Part shown: positions 1-7,604 of the stretch, in pieces
Position numbering within the stretch: position 1 is the stretch's first letter
Layout of the letters: the number at the start of each line of letters is the position of its first letter
Assembly: GCA_965657215.1 (NCBI GenBank)
Contig: CBFHNR010000014.1
Span: 1 to 64,000 of the forward strand
DNA from: JAHEJA01 sp965657215
GTDB taxonomy: Bacteria; Pseudomonadota; Alphaproteobacteria; Rhodobacterales; Rhodobacteraceae
Length of the DNA stretch: 64,000 bases
Direction: 5' to 3'
Notes under the pieces: model-generated
Seen by the model: only the letters and a program-made list of their open reading frames with translations
What the model was told of the DNA's origin: nothing
The model's database searches: none
Made by a program: the position numbers and the translations under genes

Positions 1-257
1 TCTGTCGGAAGCAATCGGCCGGTTTTTTCCGCAAGATAGACCATAATGGCACCAGATTCAAAAACAGCAAAGTTATTGGCGCTTTGGTCGACAATTGCGG
101 GAATGCGTCCGTTTGGATTTATGGCGCGAAACTCGGGTGTGTTTTGCGCCCCCTCCGCAATGTTTATAAACTGGGTCTCATATGGCAGGCCCAGTTCTTC
201 TAATGTTACAGAGGCTTTCCAACCATTGGGGGTAGGGGCTGTATATAGGTCAATCAT
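1..257 (-). CDS. Glutathione S-transferase, YfcG/Ure2-like, N-terminal part (runs off window)
   Basis: The minus strand from ATG at 257-255 encodes a GST N-terminal thioredoxin fold: MIDLYTAPTPNGWK at the start, NPNGRIPAIVD (the cis-proline loop) and FESGAIMVYLAEKTG (the Ser/Glu glutathione-binding turn). These are hallmarks of the YfcG/YghU/Ure2p-like class, which uses glutathione for disulfide-bond reductase or peroxidase chemistry in the cytoplasm. About 85 codons are visible; the C-terminal helical domain lies outside the window. The gene is the last of four minus-strand genes after the sulfatase at 4.4 kb and starts 21 nt past the stop of its upstream neighbour, so co-transcription is plausible. 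The family is clear; the substrate is not. Confidence 0.85.
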   Translation of the reverse strand, partial: MIDLYTAPTPNGWKASVTLEELGLPYETQFINIAEGAQNTPEFRAINPNGRIPAIVDQSANNFAVFESGAIMVYLAEKTGRLLPT

Positions 258-278
258 GTCTCTGGTCCTGCTCTGTGG

Positions 279-1250
279 CTAGTCGGGTGTGTGCCCAGCA
301 TTGGTTCGCACGATGTCGATATAGGTTTCGTCATTCACATCGCCCCTTGGGTCGGTGACTTGATTGGCAGGGAACAAAACCGATGTTGCGGGGTCCGTCA
401 CATCTAAGCACAGTTTGTGATTGTTGTCGCCATCCCCCTGATCTGCAATCGCAAAAGGCGCGACTTTGTTACGGCTGCCATCGGCAGTGATGACTGTGAC
501 TTGATAGAGGTCGGGGGACAGTCCCGCCGTGTCCTCAATCGGTGTCACGCCGCCATTCCACGCCACGCGTACAATTTGCCTTGTGTTTTGGGGACATCCA
601 TCCCCGCCACCCCAAGGCAAGCGACTGGCCGTTTTGCCTAGGGTCCACTCGGCCTCTGGCACAATTTCCGCCCAAACAAGGCTGGGACCAAGTTCAAGCG
701 CCACGGGTTTTATGGTTGCGCCTTTGAAATTTACCTTATGATCCTTGGACAGCACATTGCCTGTAATTTCGATCAACACCGGTTGATCGTCCGGTCCACC
801 AAATTGCCCAAGGAGCAAAGCTGTACGCAACTCACCCGCATCGTCGGCAGGTGCCATGGTCAAACAGGTGATATCCCCCCGCTCGCCCGAGGCCTTGGTT
901 ATTGTAATATCCCCGGGTTCTAGCGTCGTGTGATCAATTTCGTGCGAAAATAGGATTGGCATCCCATCCTTGCCACCCGCACCTGTGCAAGCGACCAGCC
1001 CAAACGAATAGGGAAGGTCATCATCCCGCCCAAACAACGCCCCGACAAGTTCGGCTGAGCGCCCCGATGCATCGCGTGTTGCGGTGATGTCCGTGACGGT
1101 TTCATCCGTTTGCGCATAGCGATCTAACGTCCGTTCATAGGAAATGGCCCAGGGTAGGTTGCGAAAGACTGGATTGCTCCAGACCAAATAAGCAAGCACA
1201 CCGATAACGAGGACGAAAGCGATCAATACTCTGCGCAGGAGGCGGGACAT
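279..1250 (-). CDS. Membrane-anchored protein of unknown function
   Basis: This 323-residue protein is not recognised. One N-terminal hydrophobic segment (about residues 5-25, after an Arg-rich MSRLLRR start) should act as a signal anchor and place the rest in the periplasm. The soluble part has four cysteines (in VACTG, DITCL, GDGCP and HKLCL), enough for two disulfides, and no recognisable catalytic motif. The ATG directly abuts the stop of the tandem thioredoxin-fold gene upstream, and the partial GST follows 21 nt after its stop, so the three are probably one transcript with the sulfatase. A periplasmic role linked to thiol or sulfate-ester metabolism is inference from neighbours only. 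Confidence 0.7.
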   Translation of the reverse strand: MSRLLRRVLIAFVLVIGVLAYLVWSNPVFRNLPWAISYERTLDRYAQTDETVTDITATRDASGRSAELVGALFGRDDDLPYSFGLVACTGAGGKDGMPILFSHEIDHTTLEPGDITITKASGERGDITCLTMAPADDAGELRTALLLGQFGGPDDQPVLIEITGNVLSKDHKVNFKGATIKPVALELGPSLVWAEIVPEAEWTLGKTASRLPWGGGDGCPQNTRQIVRVAWNGGVTPIEDTAGLSPDLYQVTVITADGSRNKVAPFAIADQGDGDNNHKLCLDVTDPATSVLFPANQVTDPRGDVNDETYIDIVRTNAGHTPD

Positions 1251-2612
1251 TTAGGAAAGCTCCTCGATCTTTTTGGCGACCAGCCAAAGCCGATCCTGCC
1301 CCCAAACGCCCAACACTTCTTTGCCATTGCGATCCAACAAACGATAGCTGGGCACGCCCCAGCTGCCGAAACGATACATGGCAAGGCGGTTGTCTTCTAA
1401 CGTCTCGGCCCATGTGTCGTCGTTCAGATGCTTTTGTGCCTCTTTCCATTCAAGCCCCGCCATTTCGACGGCGCGTTGCAGGCCCGCAGGTTTCGTGGTT
1501 TTGACGCCTTCGTTAAACGCCGCCTTCAAAAATGATCCGTAGAAGGCGATGCCTTTACCCTGCTCTTTGGCCCACATGTAAAGGCTATAGCCCTGTTTGA
1601 CGGGTTCTCCGATTGGATCAAAGAATGTCCCGAAATCGTTGTTGCCGATGGCGCGGGCTTCGCGTGCGGCATCCTTAAAGATGTAAAATCCCTTTTCTAA
1701 CGTCGCAGGTACGCCGCGCATGACCATTGGCAAAACGGGGCGCATCACAAGATTGATGCCCGCGTTGCGTGCCAAACGATGCGTCGCGTCCCAAGACATC
1801 GCCGTATAGGGGCTGCGCAATGACGGGAAATATTCCAGTGTCATGTCCTTGGCACCTTGGGGGAACCTGACCGAGATATCCGGACGCGGTGCAATCAATG
1901 CGTGATCCCCAACCCGTGCAGCGCCCAGTGATTTCAAACGCTGTTCAAGGTGATAGAGACGATCCACGCCCCAATACCATTCGCCTTCGTAATAGAACAT
2001 CGCGCCTGCGTAATGCTTGAGCTTGGCGCGGCGCGCGGCCCCAGCGTTTAGTCTCGCGGTGATATCCGATTGCCAAGGGGTGCCATGCTCTTCGGCTAAG
2101 TCTGTCAAAGCCGCCTCATCACCACGCCAAAGCGCCTCGCTCACTGTCGCGCCCAGTTTTGCGAATTGCTCATTGGTCAGGTTGCCTAAGATACCTGTTG
2201 CAAGGGCGCTCAGATCGGGCGAAGGAAGCGCCTTGGCCTCAGGAAAGCTTAGCCCGTAATAGGGCGCGATCTGCGCGGCGTCCGTTCTTGACATCTCTTG
2301 CAGCAGGTCAGGTTCGGGAAAGTTAGCATCGCGCAGCATGGGCACGAGGTGAACAACCAGATCTACGTTATACTTCGTTGTGAGGCGCTCTAAAATCTGT
2401 ATGGCGAGATGTGAATATCCATCATCGACCTGATGGAAATACTCAACAACATGCCGTCTGTTTTGCTTTTGGCGTTTTGCTTCGTGTTTGGCGCGGTTTT
2501 TCTCTTGATGTGACTCGCTAATGACATGGGTCATGAGACGCGAGAGAACCCATCGTTTCAGCGGACTTGGTGTGCTGCTTGCAATGCCCTTTTGTTCCGT
2601 GACCTGTTTCAT
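1251..2612 (-). CDS. Tandem thioredoxin-fold protein (kappa-GST / DsbA-like, HCCA isomerase family)
   Basis: This 453-residue protein appears to hold two DsbA/2-hydroxychromene-2-carboxylate isomerase-like units. The first begins near VVEYFHQVDDGYSHLA (about residue 55) and the second near LEYFPSLRSPYTAMS (about residue 265), which resembles the glutathione-binding SPYS turn of kappa-class GSTs. FGSWGVPSYRLLD near residue 420 matches the cis-Pro loop, and GQDRLW matches the family's terminal motif. No CXXC is present, so oxidase activity of the DsbA kind is unlikely and glutathione-dependent isomerase or transferase activity is more plausible. No signal peptide is evident. It lies 32 nt after the sulfatase and abuts the anchored unknown protein, so operon membership is likely. 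Confidence 0.75.
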   Translation of the reverse strand: MKQVTEQKGIASSTPSPLKRWVLSRLMTHVISESHQEKNRAKHEAKRQKQNRRHVVEYFHQVDDGYSHLAIQILERLTTKYNVDLVVHLVPMLRDANFPEPDLLQEMSRTDAAQIAPYYGLSFPEAKALPSPDLSALATGILGNLTNEQFAKLGATVSEALWRGDEAALTDLAEEHGTPWQSDITARLNAGAARRAKLKHYAGAMFYYEGEWYWGVDRLYHLEQRLKSLGAARVGDHALIAPRPDISVRFPQGAKDMTLEYFPSLRSPYTAMSWDATHRLARNAGINLVMRPVLPMVMRGVPATLEKGFYIFKDAAREARAIGNNDFGTFFDPIGEPVKQGYSLYMWAKEQGKGIAFYGSFLKAAFNEGVKTTKPAGLQRAVEMAGLEWKEAQKHLNDDTWAETLEDNRLAMYRFGSWGVPSYRLLDRNGKEVLGVWGQDRLWLVAKKIEELS

Positions 2613-2644
2613 ATTTCACTCCATCAATTTAAATGTTTATCAGG

Positions 2645-4423
2645 TTAGGCAGGGCGACGTCGAAACAGCCAGCGCAGACCGCGATAAGTCCCAAAAAGCA
2701 CCAACAAAAGGCTAACAACGATCCCAAGTGGCAAATACCAATAGTTCGTGAGCGTCTTTTTGATTGCGTTGATATTCAACTGTTTGCGCGCACTTTGTCC
2801 GGGCGGTAATTCGTACACACCGACATCTTTGGCATAGGTTTGATATTCTGCCACCATATCAGATAATAATTCAGGATTTTGACCCCCTAAGTCGCGCGTT
2901 TCACCTGGATCATTAACGATGTCATAGAGGTGCCATTCCCCGTTACCAAAGGGTTCGGGGGCGCGGGCAAGTTTCCAGTTTCCCCGATACAGCGCAACTG
3001 TCCCACTTACTTCGACGGCGAAAGCGTCGTCATCTTGGTAAACATCCGCCGCCGTGCTCTCAAGGATCGGAGCGAGGCTTCGACCATAGAAATCACCCGC
3101 GTCATACGGGACATCCGCAAGGTCCAACAGGGTGGGTGTAATATCAGCAATCATCGCGCGGGCATCAACGAACCCATTCGTGTCGATCCCTGGTCCCGAA
3201 ACGATCATTGGAACACGCACCCCGCCTTCGCCAGAAGCAAATTTATAGAGGTGAAACGGCGCGGCCGAAACTGTGGCCCATTCAGGCCCAATACCCGCAA
3301 GGCTACCCCTTTGACCGAGGTTTTCGAATTCAACATCCCAGCCTTCGATCGCCATCCAAGTGCGCTCAAAGGCCCGCATTGCAGGGGGCGCAGTTTTGCC
3401 TAGTGTGTTGTATTCTGGCCCATTGTCGGACGTCACAACGACAATCGTGTTATCTAGCTGACCGCTACTTTCAAGGTGGTCTAGCAAACGGCCGAGATGA
3501 AAATCTGCCGCTTCCATCATACCTGCATTGACCTGCATGGCGCGCGCCCAATAGGCCTGTTCATCTTCGCTTAGGCTGTTCCAGTCGCGATGCCCCTCAA
3601 GCGGTGGGCGCAGCGTAGCCGTGTCAGGGACAAGGCCAAGCGCAATGGCACGCTCTAGCCGCTCTTGCCGCATGACGTCCCAACCCCGATCAAACACGCC
3701 ATTATATTTGTCGACATAGTCACGGGGCACTTGAACAGGTAGGTGAACCGCCATTAGTGAGAGATAGCTAAAAAAGGGCCTATCTGGGTCGGCTTCGTCA
3801 AGATAGTTGATCATTTTATCGATGATATCGCGGGACGAATAAAAATCCTCGGGCAACGTCACGGGCTGGCCGTCCTCATACCACTGCACCTCTTTATAGA
3901 GCGGTAAGTACGATTTGGCCGCATAGTTGCTGGCCCCTGTGGCATCTAGAACCCAAGAGCGATCAAAACCAAACCGATGCGGCAGGTTGGCCCCAATATC
4001 ACCGACCCCCCATTTCCCGGTGACAAAGGTCTGATATCCCGCATTTTTCAAATGGGTTGCGATTGTAGCCTGATCCTCCTGCCACGTCATATTATAGCCC
4101 GGCAATGCGCGCATTTCAGGCGTCAGAACTTCGGCAAGGGTGCCAGAGCCGACCATATGATTGTCTTGTCCCGTGAGTAGCATCGCACGACTGGGTCCAC
4201 AGAGCGGTGTCGCATAGAACCGTGAAAACGCTGTGCCATTTTCGGTTAGCCCATCTATGTTTGGAGTGGCGGTGTCGCTGCCGTAGGATCCAAAATCCAT
4301 GAAACCTGCATCGTCTAGCAAAACGACAAGAATGTTGGGGCGTGCCTCATTCGTTTGTGCCGCAACACCGCCTGCGGACACACCAATAGCCATACATGTC
4401 GAAATAATGAATCGATTCAGCAT
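2645..4423 (-). CDS. Sulfatase (arylsulfatase family), exported, with C-terminal membrane anchor
   Basis: This is a 592-residue sulfatase that hydrolyses sulfate esters. The signal peptide is residues 1-22 (ending GVAAQ). Metal ligands are D37-D38 in LLDDAGF. The active-site signature LCGPSRAMLLTG carries C75, the residue converted to formylglycine in the Cys-X-Pro-X-Arg core. TGKWGVG and TSDNGPEY (the Asp-Asn metal pair) follow. A C-terminal hydrophobic stretch (about 563-585, then LRWLFRRRPA) would tether the enzyme to the inner membrane facing the periplasm, which is unusual compared with freely secreted arylsulfatases. No formylglycine-generating enzyme gene is in the window. It heads a minus-strand cluster and is divergent from a Crp/Fnr regulator. 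The natural substrate, possibly algal sulfated compounds, is inference. Confidence 0.9.
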   Translation of the reverse strand: MLNRFIISTCMAIGVSAGGVAAQTNEARPNILVVLLDDAGFMDFGSYGSDTATPNIDGLTENGTAFSRFYATPLCGPSRAMLLTGQDNHMVGSGTLAEVLTPEMRALPGYNMTWQEDQATIATHLKNAGYQTFVTGKWGVGDIGANLPHRFGFDRSWVLDATGASNYAAKSYLPLYKEVQWYEDGQPVTLPEDFYSSRDIIDKMINYLDEADPDRPFFSYLSLMAVHLPVQVPRDYVDKYNGVFDRGWDVMRQERLERAIALGLVPDTATLRPPLEGHRDWNSLSEDEQAYWARAMQVNAGMMEAADFHLGRLLDHLESSGQLDNTIVVVTSDNGPEYNTLGKTAPPAMRAFERTWMAIEGWDVEFENLGQRGSLAGIGPEWATVSAAPFHLYKFASGEGGVRVPMIVSGPGIDTNGFVDARAMIADITPTLLDLADVPYDAGDFYGRSLAPILESTAADVYQDDDAFAVEVSGTVALYRGNWKLARAPEPFGNGEWHLYDIVNDPGETRDLGGQNPELLSDMVAEYQTYAKDVGVYELPPGQSARKQLNINAIKKTLTNYWYLPLGIVVSLLLVLFGTYRGLRWLFRRRPA

Positions 4424-4441
4424 CGCAAACCCTCCCGTTCG

Positions 4442-4484
4442 TGCAAGGATTGCATATTCACGACACAGACAGTATTTGGTCTGT
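4442..4484. promoter_or_regulatory. Candidate operators in the sulfatase / Crp-family divergent promoter
   Basis: The 93-bp gap between the divergent sulfatase and Crp-family genes has two inverted repeats. One is TGCAA-N3-TTGCA at 4442-4454. The other is ACAGAC-N8-GTCTGT at 4465-4484. Both have perfect arms. Their position suits binding by the adjacent regulator, but neither matches the canonical FNR (TTGAT-N4-ATCAA) or CRP consensus. The binding protein is inferred from position only. Confidence 0.35.
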
Positions 4485-4516
4485 CAATTAGTGCTCAATC
4501 ATGCGAATTTCTTAAG

Positions 4517-5227
4517 ATGGGTTCAAGTTTCAACAGCTATGCTACGGGCGTATGGGACACGCTAAGTCCCGATGTGCGCGAGGCGCTTCTCGCGGCGGGA
4601 ACACGTGTGCAGCTTGGTGATGGGCAATTGGTTCAGAGCCGCGGCAATAAGACGATTGATCTGGCAATCATTCTAAAAGGTCATATTAGACTAATGACGA
4701 TTGGCGTGGACGGCTCGGCAATGTTGACAGCGATCCTTGGTCCGGGTCAGCAATTTAATGAAGTCACCCTGTTTGCAGGGGCGGCACGCACTCATGATGC
4801 AGAGGCCGTCGGGGATACCGAACTGTTGACATTGACGGCATCCGAATATCAACGCTTTGCTGAACAATACCCAGAAATCGTGAACGCACTTTTGATAAGT
4901 AACGTGCAACGGGTGCATCAGCTGATCGAAATACTGAATGACCTCCGAGGTCTTGCTAAACCTGTTGTATTGGCAAGGCTTTTGTTGAAAAACGCCCGCA
5001 ACGCACCGAATGCAACCGCTACAAATACGGCTGAGCTCGATATCTCTCAAGAAGATATCGCAATGTTCCTTGGCGTTACGCGCGCGTACCTTAATAAGGT
5101 TCTGGGTCAGCTGAGCGATAAGGGCCTTATCGAAGTATCGTATCGCAAAGTAAGAATTCTTGACATGGCGGCGCTAGAGCGTTGGATCCAAGATAATTTG
5201 ATCTATGATGCCGTGGAAAACGCTTAG
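4517..5227 (+). CDS. Crp/Fnr-family transcriptional regulator
   Basis: This 236-residue regulator has an N-terminal cyclic-nucleotide-binding-type beta roll (about residues 20-125, including LAIILKGHIRLM and LGPGQQFNEVTLFAG) and a C-terminal winged helix-turn-helix with SQEDIAMFLGVTRAYLNKVL as recognition region. The cysteine cluster of FNR iron-sulfur sensors is absent, and the effector is unknown. The ATG at 4517 was chosen because the longer open frame would run back into the divergent sulfatase gene and its extra residues show no family similarity. The divergent layout and the inverted repeats in the gap suggest it controls the sulfatase cluster and itself; that is inference. Confidence 0.85.
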   Translation: MGSSFNSYATGVWDTLSPDVREALLAAGTRVQLGDGQLVQSRGNKTIDLAIILKGHIRLMTIGVDGSAMLTAILGPGQQFNEVTLFAGAARTHDAEAVGDTELLTLTASEYQRFAEQYPEIVNALLISNVQRVHQLIEILNDLRGLAKPVVLARLLLKNARNAPNATATNTAELDISQEDIAMFLGVTRAYLNKVLGQLSDKGLIEVSYRKVRILDMAALERWIQDNLIYDAVENA

Positions 5228-5365
5228 GGTTTTGATCCGAGCTAGACAGGCATTGCTTTGACCAAATGGACTTGGTTTTAGGATCCAAGTTCGGCTTTGA
5301 GATGTTCATAAAACCGTTAACTCGCATGGTTAATCAGGGTGCAAATTGCTATAAAGGACGACCCA

Positions 5366-6178
5366 ATGGCGCGTATAAGATACTCAGCATCCACTAATAC
5401 CCCTGTGACGCAGGTCTTAATTCCATATGGATTGCAAACCCCATACGGGCGCTGTGTGGATGTTGTTGGTGCAGACATGAGACGTGTTGAAGAACCCTAC
5501 ACCGGACAAACAGCAATGGTGATGGATGTGTCCTCACCGCAGATTGAAATTGATCTCATGTTCGATGATGTCCCATATGACTATCCTGAGGTCATGTTTC
5601 AGCCGAGACCGTCGAAATATAGCTTATTTGCTGATGAATTGGTGTCAGAGATCCAAGCTGTAAAGCATGGCTTAACAGGGAATGACTTGGTCCAGAAAAT
5701 TGCCTGCCACGTGGCGGAGCGGTTCACATATGGCCATCCTGATGTCACCTTTAATGAGGGCGCAGACATCATTCCCGCCCTTGGGTGTGGTGTGGTTCAA
5801 GGGTCCTGTGTGGACATTAACACATATTTCTTAGCCGCCTTGCGCAGCGTTGGCATCCAAGCTGGCTATGTGACGGGATTTTTCTTTCCTCAGGAGAAGG
5901 GGACTGTCTGTGACGATGGTCATTGCTGGGTTGTGACTCGCGTGAATAACGAAACGCTAGAATGGGATATTGCGCATCATCTCAAGCTCGGCACGCGCAC
6001 CATTGAGGCGGGGTTAAACCCCAAGCCAGGCAAGCGATTTGGATGCTTTCACTCGATGGGGTTAGATTTTCCAGAATTGGGCGTCACTGGCATGAAAGCC
6101 CTCATCGAACCCGTTCAGATCCAAGAGGGTCACGTCATCCGATTTGAGACACCGCATATTGAAGTTTTGGAAAGCTAA
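5366..6178 (+). CDS. Transglutaminase-like cysteine protease-fold protein
   Basis: This 270-residue protein has the transglutaminase-like triad: C148 in GSCVDINTYFLAALRS, H186 in DDGHCWVV and D201 in EWDIAHH. The N-terminal half is a beta-rich region typical of bacterial transglutaminase-like proteins. No signal peptide is seen, so it is probably cytoplasmic. Members of this superfamily are usually peptidases or amidases rather than cross-linking enzymes; the substrate here is unknown. The ATG at 5366 has AAAGGA 7 nt upstream, better than the upstream in-frame start at 5339. It stands alone 138 nt after the Crp-family gene, on the same strand. Confidence 0.8.
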   Translation: MARIRYSASTNTPVTQVLIPYGLQTPYGRCVDVVGADMRRVEEPYTGQTAMVMDVSSPQIEIDLMFDDVPYDYPEVMFQPRPSKYSLFADELVSEIQAVKHGLTGNDLVQKIACHVAERFTYGHPDVTFNEGADIIPALGCGVVQGSCVDINTYFLAALRSVGIQAGYVTGFFFPQEKGTVCDDGHCWVVTRVNNETLEWDIAHHLKLGTRTIEAGLNPKPGKRFGCFHSMGLDFPELGVTGMKALIEPVQIQEGHVIRFETPHIEVLES

Positions 6179-6228
6179 ACCAGCACTCCGCGCACAGCCA
6201 TTGTTCGGTCGTCGCAAGATGAGACAGC

Positions 6229-7122
6229 TTAAGCAGGGGATTGCACGCCCCAATCGTGTGCGCCTGTTGATCCTGTGTCCGATATGGCAATGCGTCTTAC
6301 GATGTGTATCGGTAGGCTCTGCGGTGCAAAGAGCCATCGGCTATATAAGTTGAAAATACCACGCCGCGTGTAGGCACTCCAATGGCAAATGCGTTTTTCG
6401 CGTGGGCCTATGTCGATTCCACGGGCATTGAGGTCCGCAATCACATCAGGCCGATCAATCCAGAGCGTCACGACATTTGATTGATCCGGCTGATAGCGAC
6501 CAAAGGGGGGTCCTGCCTGTGCTCCAGCAAGTTGTTTCCAATAGAAAAGTTGCTCAAATATATAGTTTTCCGTGCTGGCAACACATAAGATTTCAGCAGA
6601 TTTTCCTAAATCTGTCTTCAACGCCTGTTCAGCCGCTTGTTTATATTCAGAGGGGAATAAAAAAAGTGCGCGCGTCACATCCCCCGCCTGAAGAAGGGGA
6701 AACGCACAAAGCGCGACACGAGCGCCCAAGGAATGTGACATGAGTTGAATGGCGACATCTGGGTAAGCGGTGCGTAAATGGTTAATCAATTCTGCCAAGG
6801 CAACGCCCGCCTGCGCCGCGGTATCATAGGCGTATTTTAGTTTGCCACGCGATGGCCAAGAAAATCCAATCGCGACGCTTTGAGTGTTATGGTCCTTTAA
6901 TTCATCAGGCCAACTACGCGTCCTAAAATCCCAAGCCACTGGGTTGGGATTAAACATCGTGGCGTGCGGGCAATGCGCGGATTGTCGGTGATCAAACTGA
7001 TACCCGTGTATCATGATGACGATAGAGGACGGGGGTGTTGATGAAGAAATGGATGTTGTTATCTCAGTAATTTGATCCCTGAGAGGTACCTGCGTCAGCG
7101 AATTGATTTGAAAAACCTGCAT
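6229..7122 (-). CDS. Alpha/beta-fold hydrolase
   Basis: This 297-residue protein has the alpha/beta hydrolase layout: an oxyanion-type HG at residues 39-40 (VIMIHGYQF), a nucleophile elbow around S131 (MSHSLGARVALCA) and a candidate terminal His near HWSAYTRRG. It resembles the DUF900-type hydrolases that have a WPS motif before the elbow (GFSWPSRG). There is no signal peptide. It is convergent with the transglutaminase-like gene 50 nt away and stands alone on the minus strand. It is probably an esterase, lipase or thioesterase; the substrate cannot be told from sequence. Confidence 0.75.
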   Translation of the reverse strand: MQVFQINSLTQVPLRDQITEITTSISSSTPPSSIVIMIHGYQFDHRQSAHCPHATMFNPNPVAWDFRTRSWPDELKDHNTQSVAIGFSWPSRGKLKYAYDTAAQAGVALAELINHLRTAYPDVAIQLMSHSLGARVALCAFPLLQAGDVTRALFLFPSEYKQAAEQALKTDLGKSAEILCVASTENYIFEQLFYWKQLAGAQAGPPFGRYQPDQSNVVTLWIDRPDVIADLNARGIDIGPREKRICHWSAYTRRGIFNLYSRWLFAPQSLPIHIVRRIAISDTGSTGAHDWGVQSPA

Positions 7123-7269
7123 CGGCTATTCCACATTGCTCAGCCTGAGGGAACCTGCTTTGTGTAAAAGATGCGCAACATTGACCTAAAAGTTTCATGA
7201 CATTTTAGGTGAATTGCGAATGCACAGGCGCCGAGCCAAGGAATTCGGTGAATTTTGCGTGAAAAAAGC

Positions 7270-7344
<75 letters not shown>

Positions 7345-7430
7345 CTACCGTGGGCGGGTGATTAGACCTATTTTTGCTTATGTGCAAGTACAATCTAGAC
7401 CCTTTTTTATCCATGTTGTAAGACGGGTTT

Positions 7431-7604
7431 ATGAGCGGAAAAAATTCAATGAAACAAGCTAAATCAGAGGCACAGGCGCGCGAGGATCGGCTTAAGGCGG
7501 CCCTCAAGGCGAATATGGCGCGTCGTAAGGCGCAGGCCAAAGCGCGCACGGGAAATTCGCATCCTGAGGCGAAATCTGAGAGACAAGCGGAAAAGGACGA
7601 GTAG
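7431..7604 (+). CDS. Small basic/acidic hypothetical protein upstream of murA
   Basis: A 57-codon frame, MSGKNSMKQAKSEAQARED through to QAEKDE, ends in TAG one base before the murA ATG. It is almost entirely charged residues plus Ala, with a helix-forming centre (RLKAALKANMARRKAQAKA). That helix is likely nucleic-acid- or ribosome-binding by composition only. A second ATG at 7449 has GGAA about 8 nt upstream and may be the real start (51 residues). The abutting stop and start imply translational coupling to murA. Small proteins of this composition are often found at this position in Rhodobacterales. No function is known to me. Confidence 0.6.
   Translation: MSGKNSMKQAKSEAQAREDRLKAALKANMARRKAQAKARTGNSHPEAKSERQAEKDE

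Noticed and set aside
5127..5327. Minus-strand frame in the gap between the Crp-family and transglutaminase-like genes
   Set aside because: Mostly antisense to the regulator's 3' end, with no ribosome-binding site and no helix or motif pattern.
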